Below are positions 8,108-17,587 of a DNA stretch of 64,000 nt, in pieces. Source of the DNA: Aliiglaciecola sp. LCG003 (lineage in GTDB: Bacteria > Pseudomonadota > Gammaproteobacteria > Enterobacterales > Alteromonadaceae); contig NZ_CP128185.1 in NCBI RefSeq assembly GCF_030316135.1, forward strand, positions 434,001-498,000, given 5' to 3'. The notes beneath the pieces are model-generated. The model was not told the DNA's origin. It worked only from the letters and a program-made list of their open reading frames with translations, and did not search any database. Each line of letters opens with the position of its first letter. Positions within the stretch are counted from its first letter, which is position 1. The position numbers and the translations under genes are program-made.

Positions 8108-9187
8108 ATGAAATATACCGGCAGTCCTGATTTTACTCACAAACAAGCTGATAAAGTTGGCGTTATCATTACTAATCTTGGAACGCCAGAAGCTCCAACA
8201 AAACAAGCGTTAAAACCGTATTTGAAGGAGTTTTTATCCGACCCTAGAGTGGTCGAAATCCCGCGCCTGTTGTGGTGGTTAATTCTGAATCTGGTGATAT
8301 TAAATATTCGTCCTAAACGCTCCGCCAAAGCTTATAAAACTGTTTGGGGAGAGGATGGATCACCTTTGATGGTGCACACAGTGAATCAAGCGAACGCCTT
8401 GCGCAATAAGCTCCAAGTTCAGTGGGGCGAAGGAGTTGTGGTAGAGCATGCCATGCGCTATGGCAACCCGGCAATTGCGACCACTGTAGACAAAATGCTC
8501 AAGCAGGGCGTACGCAAGCTTTTGGTGCTGCCGCTCTATCCTCAATATAGTGGTTCGACTTCAGGCTCTACATTTGATGCCATCGCCGCAGATTTTAAGG
8601 CTAGACGATGGCTGCCGGATTTTCGCTTTGTTTCTCAATATTGTGATGATCCTAGGTACATAAAAGCAGTTGCGGATAAAATACGTGCTCACTGGCAGCA
8701 ACATGATAAAGCTGCTAAATTAATTTTTTCTTATCATGGTATACCCAAGCGTTATTTGGACAACGGTGATCCGTACCACTGTCAATGTTATAAGACCTCG
8801 CGATTAATTGCAGAGAACTTGGGCTTGTCGAGCACGGAATATATGACTACCTTTCAGTCGAGGTTTGGTCGCGAAGAGTGGCTCAAACCCTATACTGATC
8901 ATACCCTTCAAGGGTTGCCGGCTCAGGGAGTTGAATCGGTCCAAATTGTCTGTCCTGGCTTCTCTTCAGATTGTTTAGAAACCATAGAGGAAATTGGCAT
9001 CGAAAATCGTGATTATTTTCTCGAAGCTGGAGGCAAGCGATATGAGTATATCCCATCACTAAACAGTGATGAGGCTCATATTGAATTCTTACAAGCATTG
9101 ATTAACGACAATTTGCAGGGCTGGGATGTTCATTTAGACAATGATACTCGTCAGCAGCGTGCAATGGCGATAGGAGCTTTGAAATGA
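8108..9187 (+). CDS. hemH: ferrochelatase
   Basis: 359 aa, usual length for proteobacterial HemH. It inserts Fe2+ into protoporphyrin IX in the last step of protoheme synthesis, in the cytoplasm at the inner membrane. Family marks: GVIITNLGTPEAP at the N-terminus, LPLYPQYSGSTSGS, the catalytic His in IFSYHGIPKRY, FQSRFGREEWL, and the CPGFSSDCLETIEEI block with the conserved acidic helix. Cysteines in YHCQCYKTS are also seen in related ferrochelatases. The stop overlaps the next start by 4 bp, so it is translated together with the DUF4112 gene. Confidence 0.97.
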   Translation: MKYTGSPDFTHKQADKVGVIITNLGTPEAPTKQALKPYLKEFLSDPRVVEIPRLLWWLILNLVILNIRPKRSAKAYKTVWGEDGSPLMVHTVNQANALRNKLQVQWGEGVVVEHAMRYGNPAIATTVDKMLKQGVRKLLVLPLYPQYSGSTSGSTFDAIAADFKARRWLPDFRFVSQYCDDPRYIKAVADKIRAHWQQHDKAAKLIFSYHGIPKRYLDNGDPYHCQCYKTSRLIAENLGLSSTEYMTTFQSRFGREEWLKPYTDHTLQGLPAQGVESVQIVCPGFSSDCLETIEEIGIENRDYFLEAGGKRYEYIPSLNSDEAHIEFLQALINDNLQGWDVHLDNDTRQQRAMAIGALK

Positions 9188-9612
9188 GTACTGATAAACC
9201 ACTAACCGGGCTGAATGTTCCTAAGTCGCTGTTGATGGCGCAAAAAATTGCCAACCTTTCTGATACAGCGATTAAAATCCCTTTTACACGGATAACCCTA
9301 GGGCTGGATTTCATCATTGGTTTAATCCCGGTCGTCGGCGATTTTATCATGTTGTGTGTGGCCGCCACTTTGATCATTATGGGTAAAGCTATGGGTATGC
9401 CAAAACGGCTGTTGTTTGCCATGATGCGTAATACCTTTATTGACTTTCTGATAGGTTTAATCCCATTCTTGGGTGATATTGCCGATATCTTTTATAAGTC
9501 TAATCGAGCCAATGTGCGATTAATGGAGCGTTGGTGGTTGGATCAAAATAAACAGCAGTTGGATCAGCAGACCCAGCTACATCTAGATAGCTGGCAACTG
9601 GACCCTGAATAA
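9184..9612 (+). CDS. DUF4112 family small membrane protein
   Basis: 142 aa, starting inside the hemH stop region (ATGA overlap). Two hydrophobic hairpins contain the repeated pattern GLIPVVGDF and GLIPFLGDI, typical of DUF4112. An amphipathic stretch with basic residues lies between them. The C-terminus is Gln-rich and soluble. Function is unknown. Its coupling to ferrochelatase suggests a membrane-linked role near heme synthesis, but that is inference only. Confidence 0.85.
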   Translation: MSTDKPLTGLNVPKSLLMAQKIANLSDTAIKIPFTRITLGLDFIIGLIPVVGDFIMLCVAATLIIMGKAMGMPKRLLFAMMRNTFIDFLIGLIPFLGDIADIFYKSNRANVRLMERWWLDQNKQQLDQQTQLHLDSWQLDPE

Positions 9613-9637
9613 TTCCGTTATGAGATTAACCCCAAGT

Positions 9638-9994
9638 TCACTTAGCATTTTGTTGTAAGTCAGAAAGTTTTACTACACTCAAACATGCTTTATTGGTGGC
9701 TTCTAAAATTACCTTAGGGGCGAAACCAGCAAGCCTTGCTTGCTCCCACCTAATTGCGCATAAACACCATCTGTCTCCTGGTTTCAAACCTGCAAAGGCG
9801 AACTCTGGCACAGGAGTGGATAAATCATTGCCGACCTGCTTGGAAAACACTAAAAACTCTTCTGATGCAATGACGCAAACGCTATGGTTACCTGCATCAC
9901 TTGCAGGCACATAGCAAAATCCTTCGCGGGTATACCCGCCGTTACCGCAGCAAAGTTGTAGTGGTTTATCCAACACGTTAAGTGCATTTGCCAT
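9638..9994 (-). CDS. DUF2237 family protein
   Basis: 118 aa, close to the family's usual length. It starts NVLDKPLQLCCGNGGYTREGF and contains the diagnostic block NDLSTPVPEFAFAGLKPGDR followed by WCLCAIRW and VILEATN. Conserved cysteines (CC near residue 16, WCLC near 78) suggest metal or redox chemistry, but the function is not established. The ATG is preceded by AGGAG at good spacing. It is monocistronic and convergent with the DUF4112 gene. Confidence 0.88.
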   Translation of the reverse strand: MANALNVLDKPLQLCCGNGGYTREGFCYVPASDAGNHSVCVIASEEFLVFSKQVGNDLSTPVPEFAFAGLKPGDRWCLCAIRWEQARLAGFAPKVILEATNKACLSVVKLSDLQQNAK

Positions 9995-10160
9995 TGTTAT
10001 TGCTCCTCATGGGAATATCTAATCATTATTGTCTATGCACTAGCCTTGAGCAATATATAAACTCAGCTGATACTTCTTTAACGGTAAAGATGATTTGCCG
10101 AATATAGCTGGGCAGCGCTATGCTCAATTGTATCCTAGTCAAACTGATAAAGTTGCCGCC

Positions 10161-10769
10161 ATGAAAATATACGACACTCATACCGCACCAACTCCTCGTC
10201 GAGTAAGAATATTCCTTGCCGAAAAAAATATACCGATGGAATATGTGCAGTTAGATCTGCAAAAAGGCGAAAATATAACCGCCGAAATGCGCCTAAAAAA
10301 TCCGATTGGTAAAGTGCCGGTATTAGAGCTTGATGATGGTACTTGCATCAGTGAATCGGTGGCAATATGTCGCTATTTTGAAGCCTTACAACCTGAGCCT
10401 AGACTAATGGGCACGACGCCTTTGGAGCAGGCTCAAATCGAAATGTGGCAGCGCCAAGTTGAATTTAGTTTATTTATGCAAATTGGCATGTGCTTTCAAC
10501 ATTCCACCGGTTATTTTAAAGACCGAATGACTCCTGTTGCTGAATACGGAGCCGTTGCTGGAGACATTGCTAATCGATATTTGAAAGTGCTAGAAAGACG
10601 ATTAGGGGAGTCTGAATTTGTCGCTGGCAAAACCTTTTCAATTGCCGACATTACCACCTTATGTGCGATTGATTTTGGTCGCGTGGTGAAGGTTAAAATC
10701 AAACAAGATCAAATAAATTTAGCCCGCTGGTATCAACAAATCAGCCAACGCCCGAGCGCTTCAGCTTAA
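10161..10769 (+). CDS. glutathione S-transferase family protein
   Basis: 202 aa from the ATG at 10161 (MKIYDTHTAPTPRRVRIFLAE). An upstream TTG at 10095 would add a non-conserved leader. The thioredoxin-like N-terminal domain spans residues 1-80, with the cis-Pro segment KVPVLELDDGT and the glutathione-binding SESVAICRY. The helical C-terminal domain includes SEFVAGKTFSIADITTLCAIDF. It would conjugate or reduce substrates with glutathione; the class and substrate cannot be read. A stem-loop follows at 10785. Confidence 0.9.
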   Translation: MKIYDTHTAPTPRRVRIFLAEKNIPMEYVQLDLQKGENITAEMRLKNPIGKVPVLELDDGTCISESVAICRYFEALQPEPRLMGTTPLEQAQIEMWQRQVEFSLFMQIGMCFQHSTGYFKDRMTPVAEYGAVAGDIANRYLKVLERRLGESEFVAGKTFSIADITTLCAIDFGRVVKVKIKQDQINLARWYQQISQRPSASA

Positions 10770-10784
10770 AATAAGGTTATTATT

Positions 10785-10809
10785 AGTGACTAGTAAAATA
10801 CTAGTCACT
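10785..10809. terminator. stem-loop between convergent genes
   Basis: AGTGACTAGTA and TACTAGTCACT pair perfectly over 11 bp around an AAA loop. It lies between two convergent stops, so it can serve both strands. The T-tract is weak. Confidence 0.55.
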
Positions 10810-10817
10810 GGCTTAAT

Positions 10818-11675
10818 TTATGAATCTAGCGGCATCCACAGACCTTTCTCATCTGTCGGCGTACCTTCTGGCATAAAGGGATTATCGATGCGGTAAATCT
10901 CACGGTCTTTTAGCGGGATCTCTTCTAATGCCCTTTTGTGACCAGGAAAGGATAAAAATAACTTATCAAAAGAGCCATCTTCAACGGCTTGACGCAACCC
11001 AAATTCAATGCGCTCGGCTAACACTTTGTTTTCACGTTGAGTAAAAAAATAAATTGCACTGGGATACACAATTAGGTGGTAGGGATCTATCACTAGAGTT
11101 TTATCTTTAGCCCGGTCTAGTTCTTCAAGTACTTCTAAAACTGAACGAGGAAAGTAATCTACTATGTCGCCACTAACAAGCTTGTACATAGAGGCATGCC
11201 ATACAACGCGCTCTATTTGAAGACCTGCCTGTTCCAAAATTAACGTATCTGGCCAATCGTGGCCCTGCACCCCAGTTAGCTTGGCAAGCTGCGGTAAGGT
11301 TTTTATTTTCTCAAAGGTTGAGAGTTTATTTTCATCTATCACTAACACTCGATAACCAATCAGACCTTTCAACAAAGGTATGCGGATCGGTAAGGCGTTC
11401 TGCTCCCTTTCCTTGGTCGTCACCGTCCACATTAAATCTATTACGTCGGTATTCAAACTTTTAAACTGGCGTTCCTGACGCATTAAGACTTTGACAGGGA
11501 TCAATTCATAATCACCGTACTTGATTCTTGACTTCTCTAAGGCAAGCTCCAGCAACTCAACGAAATAACCACCATGTTTGTCAACAGTATCTGTGTTATT
11601 CAGATATCTAATCGGTTGAGCCATTACCAAATGACTCAGGCATACTAGTGCGAATGTTAATGTTCTAATAAACAC
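10818..11675 (-). CDS. periplasmic solute-binding-like protein (PBPb superfamily)
   Basis: 285 aa with a GTG start. An N-terminal signal peptide (FIRTLTFALVCLSHLVMAQ) is followed by a two-lobed binding-protein pattern: an early GGYFVELLELALEKS segment, a DLMWTVTTKERE segment and a C-terminal VEDGSFDKLF segment, as in amino-acid-type solute-binding proteins used as sensors or orphan proteins. No transporter genes adjoin it, so it is not an obvious ABC component. The remnant at 40962-41495 has a similar fold and IRIP-like end, suggesting a paralogous family in this genome. The ligand is unknown. Confidence 0.7.
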   Translation of the reverse strand: MFIRTLTFALVCLSHLVMAQPIRYLNNTDTVDKHGGYFVELLELALEKSRIKYGDYELIPVKVLMRQERQFKSLNTDVIDLMWTVTTKEREQNALPIRIPLLKGLIGYRVLVIDENKLSTFEKIKTLPQLAKLTGVQGHDWPDTLILEQAGLQIERVVWHASMYKLVSGDIVDYFPRSVLEVLEELDRAKDKTLVIDPYHLIVYPSAIYFFTQRENKVLAERIEFGLRQAVEDGSFDKLFLSFPGHKRALEEIPLKDREIYRIDNPFMPEGTPTDEKGLWMPLDS

Positions 11676-11774
11676 TATTATTTGGTCAACTTTATCAAAT
11701 TAATTACCATCTCTATGTGGATTGCTCAATTGCAAGCAATAAGCATAGCGCAATTTAAAGGATTGCATAGCTTA

Positions 11775-12668
11775 TTAATCACGCCAGCGTTTAGTCAGGT
11801 CTTGATAATCATCGATTCGGCGATCTCGAAAATACGGCCAGATGCGCTTGACTTGCTCTGTGCGGGTTAAATCCAATGTAACCGCTAAGGTTTCCTCTTT
11901 ATCACTCGAGGCTTGAGCCAGAACTTCACCTTGCGGGCCGGTAATGAAACTTTGTCCCCAAAACTCAATGCCACTGTCTCCTCTAACCGGAGAGGGTTCA
12001 AACCCCGTTCGATTTGCCACTATCACCGGAACAGAATTTGCTACAGCATGAGAGCGCTGAATAGTTTGCCATGCGTTAAATTGGCGAGATTGCTCTTCTA
12101 GCGTATCGTTCTTATCCCAACCAATAGCGGTTGGATAAAACAGCATATCTGCGCCTGCCATAGCCATCAATCTAGCCGCCTCCGGGTACCATTGGTCCCA
12201 ACAAACTAACACACCTAGACGGCCCACACTGGTATCAATTGGATTGAAACCTAAATCACCTGGAGTGAAATAAAACTTCTCGTAGAAACCTGGGTCATCC
12301 GGGATATGCATTTTTCTATATTTGCCGACCATGCCTTGTTTTCGGTCAAATACCACAGCAGTATTGTGATATAAACCCGAACCGCGTTTTTCGAACAACG
12401 AGGTAATCAGCACTATATTGTGTTTAGCGGCCAGCTCACTGAAAAAATCCGTTGCTGGGCCAGGAATGGTTTCAGCCAAGTCAAAGTAATCGGTATTTTC
12501 TTGTTGGCAAAAATACAAAGTGCTGTGCAGTTCTTGCAACATAATCAGCTCACAACCATCTGCGGCTAACTTGGCTACTTGACTAGCACTTTTTTGCCAA
12601 TTTTGTGTTTTATCATTGCTGGAGACGGATTGTTGCACCAGTCCCACTTTAAGTGTTTTAGCTTTCAT
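11775..12668 (-). CDS. aguB: N-carbamoylputrescine amidase
   Basis: 297 aa, nitrilase superfamily. The catalytic triad is visible: Glu in ELIMLQELHST, Lys in GKYRKMHIPDD, Cys in LGVLVCWDQWYPEAAR. The product of agmatine deiminase, encoded 9 bp upstream, is its substrate, giving putrescine, CO2 and ammonia. Length and motifs match AguB. It is the second gene of a two-gene polyamine operon. Confidence 0.95.
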   Translation of the reverse strand: MKAKTLKVGLVQQSVSSNDKTQNWQKSASQVAKLAADGCELIMLQELHSTLYFCQQENTDYFDLAETIPGPATDFFSELAAKHNIVLITSLFEKRGSGLYHNTAVVFDRKQGMVGKYRKMHIPDDPGFYEKFYFTPGDLGFNPIDTSVGRLGVLVCWDQWYPEAARLMAMAGADMLFYPTAIGWDKNDTLEEQSRQFNAWQTIQRSHAVANSVPVIVANRTGFEPSPVRGDSGIEFWGQSFITGPQGEVLAQASSDKEETLAVTLDLTRTEQVKRIWPYFRDRRIDDYQDLTKRWRD

Positions 12669-12677
12669 ATTTTCCCT

Positions 12678-13733
12678 TTAGGCAAAAATAACTGGATGTT
12701 GAGCAACTTGGCTTAAGACTTCAGGCAACAAAGTTCCTTTTGGTACTTGCATACTGATGCAATGAACACTGCCGAACTGTTGAACCAAAGGGAGGCTATC
12801 GATGGCTACAATAGTATAGTCTGGATAGGCCTGCTGTATAATGGTCAATGCCAAATCGTCTTCTGGTTGCTGGTAAATAGGGCACAGTATCTGTTGGTTA
12901 TTAATTAAATAGTTAGCGTAGGATGCAGGTAGCCGCTCACCGTCTTCGCTGACTATATGCGGCAAGGGTAACTCAAAAATGGTGTGATTCGGTAGTGCGT
13001 GACGACACTCAGCCACTAAATCAGACAGTCCGACGAAATGGCTATCATCTGGTCGATTAAAGCATGATTGGATCACCAAACCTTGTGTAGGAGTGTAACG
13101 TGCCAAGGTATCAATGTGTCCATCGGTGTCATCACCTTCAAGGTGGCCCTTGCCCAAGATACTTACCTGAGTTGCTCCCAGAATTTGTTTAAACTGCTCT
13201 TCATAACCGGAGAGGCTTAAGGTTCCGTTTCTAAGTGGATTAGTCAGGCACAGTTCAGTGGACAATAAATGTCCGTTTTGGTCGATTTCTAATGCGCCGC
13301 CTTCTGCTACCAACGAAAATGATGTTAACGGATTTCGGCATAAAGGCGCTAGAACGGTTTGATTGACTTGGTTATCAGTGTTGGCATCAAATTTTTGACC
13401 CCATCCATTGAACTGAAATTCAATTGGATGCAGCCCATCTTCCCCATTGCAAGTTAGAAATGCGTAGTCGCGACACCAAGTGTCGTTATAATCTGCTCTG
13501 ATCAAAAGTACTTTAGCTATGCCCGCTAATAACTGTTTGGCAGATTCGATTTGGCCGTCGCGGATTAATAATATTACGGCTGTGTTATTGGCGCTGATGG
13601 CGCTAATTAATTGCTTATAAGTTTGGCGAACAGAGGCTAGCCAAGGCTTCCAGTCAGTTCTATCATCTGGCCAAGCCAATATAATAGCTTCTTGTTCTGC
13701 CCATTCTGGTAGCAGAGTATGTGTTTGTTTCAT
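12678..13733 (-). CDS. aguA: agmatine deiminase
   Basis: 351 aa, guanidino-group-modifying fold. Visible landmarks: WPEx-like ILAWPDDRTDW near the N-terminus, DYNDTWCRDYAF, EGGALEIDQNGHLL, the catalytic His/Asp region LEGDDTDGHIDTLARY, and the nucleophilic Cys in GSVHCISMQVP close to the C-terminus. It converts agmatine to N-carbamoylputrescine, passed to AguB encoded 9 bp downstream. The usual GGNIHC motif is FGSVHC here, a mild variation. Confidence 0.95.
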   Translation of the reverse strand: MKQTHTLLPEWAEQEAIILAWPDDRTDWKPWLASVRQTYKQLISAISANNTAVILLIRDGQIESAKQLLAGIAKVLLIRADYNDTWCRDYAFLTCNGEDGLHPIEFQFNGWGQKFDANTDNQVNQTVLAPLCRNPLTSFSLVAEGGALEIDQNGHLLSTELCLTNPLRNGTLSLSGYEEQFKQILGATQVSILGKGHLEGDDTDGHIDTLARYTPTQGLVIQSCFNRPDDSHFVGLSDLVAECRHALPNHTIFELPLPHIVSEDGERLPASYANYLINNQQILCPIYQQPEDDLALTIIQQAYPDYTIVAIDSLPLVQQFGSVHCISMQVPKGTLLPEVLSQVAQHPVIFA

Positions 13734-13796
13734 AGATATTGGACTGCCTTTAATAATGCATCAAATTATATGCGCTAATTGAAGATAAATCGTCAT

Positions 13797-15830
13797 TTAT
13801 TCCATCAATAAATTGATATTCAAATATACACTTCTGGGCTCACCTACGAAATATCGGTAATTACCAAAAGCAAAATCTGCCCGTTCAGCATAATCAGTGT
13901 TGGTCAGGTTTATCACCCGTAAACTGATGTTGATTTGCTCTGAGAGACGAACAGAGCTGCGCAAACTTAATAAATTATGTCCTGAGTAGGAAGCGCTATT
14001 CTCTGGATTTAGAAAATAGTTACCTGTATGCGCCCAATCAAGCTCAACACTATGACCGCTTGCATTTTTCCAGCCTATTTGAGCGCTGGCGAGATGCTCA
14101 GGGGCAGTATCAATTTCGTTATCTAAGATAGATATGCTGCTGATGTTTAAATCATTTTCATAGCGGTGTTTCGCCAAACTCCCGCTAAATCTAGCATACC
14201 AATGTTCTGTCAGTTGTGCGTTAACTTGAAGCTCGATTCCTTGATGAGAGGTGCGGCCATTACTGATATTTTGCCTATTAGTATCCTGAAAAATAAAATG
14301 GTCTTTTTGCATCTTAAAAAGACTAATATCATAGGAAAGTATGTTTGTGGCGCCGCGCAAGCCCAATTCTATGCCTACCATGGTTTCTGGGCTTAATTCA
14401 GCGCTTTGCTGACCCGCTTGTAGTCGGAACAACTCTGTGGTCTGGGGGGCACGATAACCGTTCGACCATTGCCCATAAAAATGCTGTTGTGCAGCTACAG
14501 CATAGTTAAAACCAAGTTGCATGGACCACTCTGCAAAGCTTACAACTTGATCAACTGGACGGGTAAAACGACAGCCACTGACGTCGCTTTCACAGGCGTC
14601 ACCGTCCCCTAAGCGATTATCGTATTTATAGCGAGTGTCTTCAAAACGAATTCCACTGCTGAGACGCAGTTGTTCATTTGCTTGCCACCTCAAGATCGCA
14701 AAAGGCGAAAGGACTTGGGCATCAACTTGATAATCATAGTGCTGTCCAGCCGGTATGGCCGGCGAAAAGCTTTGGGCTTGGTATTCCTGTAATTCGCCGC
14801 GAGTAAAGTCAACATCGACCCCAGTTAGCAACGCTAGTTGGGCTAAATTTTGGCTATATTGTGCCTGCACACCAATACTGCGTTGGCTATTATTCTCATT
14901 CGGTTGCCAAGGAACAAAGTGCTGTAAAAATTCCATCTGTGCCCAGCGTACATAGGGCGTTAGGGTTAGGGTATTACCCTGTTCGGTGCGCAATTTTATC
15001 TTGCTGTAAGCTCGAGCACTTTTGCTATCTCTAAACGCCTCTGGGTTAGGATTTTGCCGCTTCAGGGCCGGATCTCTATAGGCCTGAAACCCTTGAATAA
15101 AGCCAGCTGTTTCTTGATTAAGGTTGCTAGCGGAAAATACATTTTTGATCTTTAAGGTATCATGCTGATACTGATGAATTAAGGTTAACTTTTGTTGTTC
15201 ATAGCCACTGTCGTCAAGGTAGCCGCCATCGTGAGTGCCATTGAATTGCAGCGCATACCCATGGAATTGATATTGCTTAGCCGTACTGATTTTAGTCCGC
15301 AAATAATCGTGAGGTCCACTTTCTAGTGCAACTGAAAAAGGCGCTAGTTGTTCGATCTCTGGTGTAACAAGATTAACCACGCCATGTACGGCATTGCTAC
15401 CAAATAATACACTGGCGGGGCCTCTGAGGACCTCAATGCTGGCTGCTTGTTCCGAGTTGAGGTCAAATAGTTGATTGGTGTTGCAAAATCCGCTCGCTCG
15501 AGCTGAAATCCCATCTTGAGCGATAAAAAAAGCGCCGCAGCCGCCCGCGCCGGTCAAAACAGGAGAGCGGATGGCGGTGAGATGTTCTTGTCCATTGCCT
15601 CGACTGATCCATGCACCGGGCACACGCGCCATGACTTGATTGATATGTTCAGCCTGAATGCCGTCTATTTGTTGGCTGCCTATAACACTTAAGTTAGAGC
15701 TTAATTGAGATAAGGAAGAATCATCTCTGCTGGCCGTAACAGTAATTTTTTCGATACTATCAGCCCTTGAAAATTGACTCAGTATACAAAGCAAAATGGT
15801 CAGAAACACGCTTAGGTGACGAGGTATCAA
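13797..15830 (-). CDS. TonB-dependent outer-membrane receptor
   Basis: About 677 aa from a TTG at 15830, which has GGAG at good spacing; a GTG at 15848 would add six residues. The signal peptide ends near SRADS. A TonB-box-like IEKITVTA follows, then the plug domain with VMARVPGAWISR and VLRGPASVLFGSNAVHGVVNLVT. A beta barrel runs to the C-terminus with the usual late block YAERADFAFGNYRYFVGEPR. The plug carries two cysteines in the segment from GAGGCGAFF to SGFCNTNQ, likely a disulfide. No siderophore or vitamin genes are adjacent, so the substrate is open. Confidence 0.9.
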   Translation of the reverse strand: MIPRHLSVFLTILLCILSQFSRADSIEKITVTASRDDSSLSQLSSNLSVIGSQQIDGIQAEHINQVMARVPGAWISRGNGQEHLTAIRSPVLTGAGGCGAFFIAQDGISARASGFCNTNQLFDLNSEQAASIEVLRGPASVLFGSNAVHGVVNLVTPEIEQLAPFSVALESGPHDYLRTKISTAKQYQFHGYALQFNGTHDGGYLDDSGYEQQKLTLIHQYQHDTLKIKNVFSASNLNQETAGFIQGFQAYRDPALKRQNPNPEAFRDSKSARAYSKIKLRTEQGNTLTLTPYVRWAQMEFLQHFVPWQPNENNSQRSIGVQAQYSQNLAQLALLTGVDVDFTRGELQEYQAQSFSPAIPAGQHYDYQVDAQVLSPFAILRWQANEQLRLSSGIRFEDTRYKYDNRLGDGDACESDVSGCRFTRPVDQVVSFAEWSMQLGFNYAVAAQQHFYGQWSNGYRAPQTTELFRLQAGQQSAELSPETMVGIELGLRGATNILSYDISLFKMQKDHFIFQDTNRQNISNGRTSHQGIELQVNAQLTEHWYARFSGSLAKHRYENDLNISSISILDNEIDTAPEHLASAQIGWKNASGHSVELDWAHTGNYFLNPENSASYSGHNLLSLRSSVRLSEQINISLRVINLTNTDYAERADFAFGNYRYFVGEPRSVYLNINLLME

Positions 15831-15903
15831 AAGGCACTCCAATAGCACAAAAAAATCAATGGAAGATTATACGGATAAAATGCTAAACCGGAACACTTCT
15901 ACT

Positions 15904-15926
15904 TCGCACTATTGATAATAGTGCGA
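15904..15926. other. stem-loop downstream of folM
   Basis: TCGCACTATT and AATAGTGCGA pair perfectly around a GAT loop, between folM and the TonB receptor gene, both on the minus strand. No T-run follows on that strand. It could be a terminator-like or processing element. Confidence 0.4.
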
Positions 15927-15937
15927 TATTTTAATGG

Positions 15938-16645
15938 TTATTTTAAATGACGGCCACCATCTAGATGCATAGTTCGGCCAGTGACAAAGTCACTATTTAG
16001 CAAATAACTTATTGTTTTTACTACCTCTTGTGCGCCCGGACTAGTCTGTAATAACGACTTTTTCAGTGCTTGCTGTTTGTATTCTTGGCTATCATTTTGA
16101 TTGAATAGTACAAGTGCTGGCGCAATAGAGTTAACTTTAACATGGGGCGCAAGTGAAGCTGCAAATGACAAGGTTAGATTATGCAATGCCGCTTTACTGG
16201 CAGCATAGGCAATATGCTTTTTGCTACCTTTGTCCTGCACATAATCGGTCATGTGGATAATGTCAGTGGTGGTACCCTGTTGTATGAGTTTGTCTTGTAA
16301 AGCCAAATTGATTTGATAGGGTGTGCTGGCGTGTATTTGCATCATACGCGAGAATAATTCAGCACTATCCAACTGCGGACTTTCCGCTGCCCAATCTGAA
16401 GCGTTATGAATAATGGCTCTGATGGTTGTGTATTCTTGACGAATAAATTGAATAAAGGCTGCGGTGCCACCAGTTGTGCTAAAATCAGCTTGTATGGTTC
16501 TAATTCCCTTGTCACGAAGCTCGGCTAAGTTTGCTCGTTCAGTACGGTAGGTAATTACTACCGCGTGTCCTAGCGTCAACAATTCTTCCGCAACAGCCAA
16601 ACCTATTCGTTGGGCTCCGCCGGTAATAATGATGGGGTTGTCCAT
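15938..16645 (-). CDS. folM: dihydromonapterin reductase, short-chain dehydrogenase
   Basis: 235 aa SDR. The cofactor motif TGGAQRIG is at residues 8-15, followed by an R-rich strand end (ITYRTER) that favours NADPH. NAS-type HNASDW is at about 86, and the catalytic pair is in YAASKAAL. Ser is displaced by Asp/Thr in the HMTDYVQDKGSKKH segment, as in FolM. It reduces dihydromonapterin to tetrahydromonapterin, with weak dihydrofolate reductase activity. The ATG has AGGA upstream. Confidence 0.85.
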   Translation of the reverse strand: MDNPIIITGGAQRIGLAVAEELLTLGHAVVITYRTERANLAELRDKGIRTIQADFSTTGGTAAFIQFIRQEYTTIRAIIHNASDWAAESPQLDSAELFSRMMQIHASTPYQINLALQDKLIQQGTTTDIIHMTDYVQDKGSKKHIAYAASKAALHNLTLSFAASLAPHVKVNSIAPALVLFNQNDSQEYKQQALKKSLLQTSPGAQEVVKTISYLLNSDFVTGRTMHLDGGRHLK

Positions 16646-16802
16646 AGTAACGTCCTCGCTCTGAACTCATTTCGGTGGAGAATACTAACCTTCCCATTAA
16701 CCGCTCACAAATAATAAGCTAGATTTTATTGGATAATTTGTCAGCTATTACACTTTTTAAACAGACATGATAGCGTAGGGGAAATAAGTAAGAGGGCATA
16801 TA

Positions 16803-17552
16803 ATGGCAAAGTGGCATGATGCGAAAGTAGTTGAACGAATTGATTGGAATGATCATTTGTTTAGTTTACGGTTTAGCTGTGAGCAATTTCCTAAATTCAC
16901 CGCCGGGCAGTTCACCAAAATAGGCATTGAGCAGGCAGATGGTAAGGTGTTGTCTCGGCCCTATTCATTGGTTAATGGCCCAGATGAAAGTTGCCTTGAA
17001 ATTATAGCTGTACCTGTGGCTGAAGGAAGTTTGTCACCCCGTTTGCATGAAGTCCAAGTTGGCGACAGGCTAAAGGTAATGTCTCCTCCTACTGGATTCT
17101 TGGTTCTCGATGAGGTTCCTCCTAGTGAAACGCTGTTCTTGCTTGCTACTGGTACTGGCGTGGGACCATTTCTATCGATTTTGGCTAGCTCGCAACCTTG
17201 GGATACCTACAACAATATCGTGCTGGTGTATGGGGTTCGCCAATTTGAAGATTTAGCCTATTTGACCAAAATAGAAAAATGGCTGTCAGAACACCCACTG
17301 CAATTTAAGTTCGTGCCAATTGTCAGTCGCCAAACAGTAGCTGATACATTGCAGGGACGCATCCCTCAACTCATCAATGACGATGCCATTTCTACACTCT
17401 GTGGGCAGGAATTTGACCCGAGCAACTGTCAGGTGATGTTATGTGGTAACCCTGACATGATCCAACAAACCATTAGTGAGTTGGAAGCGCGAGGGTTCAA
17501 AAAGCACCTGCGCCGCTCGCCAGGCCAAATTAGTATGGAAAGATACTGGTAG
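16803..17552 (+). CDS. fpr: ferredoxin--NADP+ reductase
   Basis: 249 aa, full length for the bacterial subclass. FAD-binding motif RPYSLVN is at residues 52-58. The NADP-binding segment is LLATGTGVGPFLSIL near 110-125, with VYGVRQFEDLAY and LCGNPDMIQQT after it. The C-terminus SPGQISMERYW ends in the aromatic pair Y-W typical of Fpr. It moves electrons between NADPH and ferredoxin or flavodoxin and usually takes part in oxidative-stress repair. The ATG is behind AGAGGG. Confidence 0.93.
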   Translation: MAKWHDAKVVERIDWNDHLFSLRFSCEQFPKFTAGQFTKIGIEQADGKVLSRPYSLVNGPDESCLEIIAVPVAEGSLSPRLHEVQVGDRLKVMSPPTGFLVLDEVPPSETLFLLATGTGVGPFLSILASSQPWDTYNNIVLVYGVRQFEDLAYLTKIEKWLSEHPLQFKFVPIVSRQTVADTLQGRIPQLINDDAISTLCGQEFDPSNCQVMLCGNPDMIQQTISELEARGFKKHLRRSPGQISMERYW

Positions 17553-17587
17553 GGAATTGCCTGCAATAAGTATTATAGTACTTGAGC

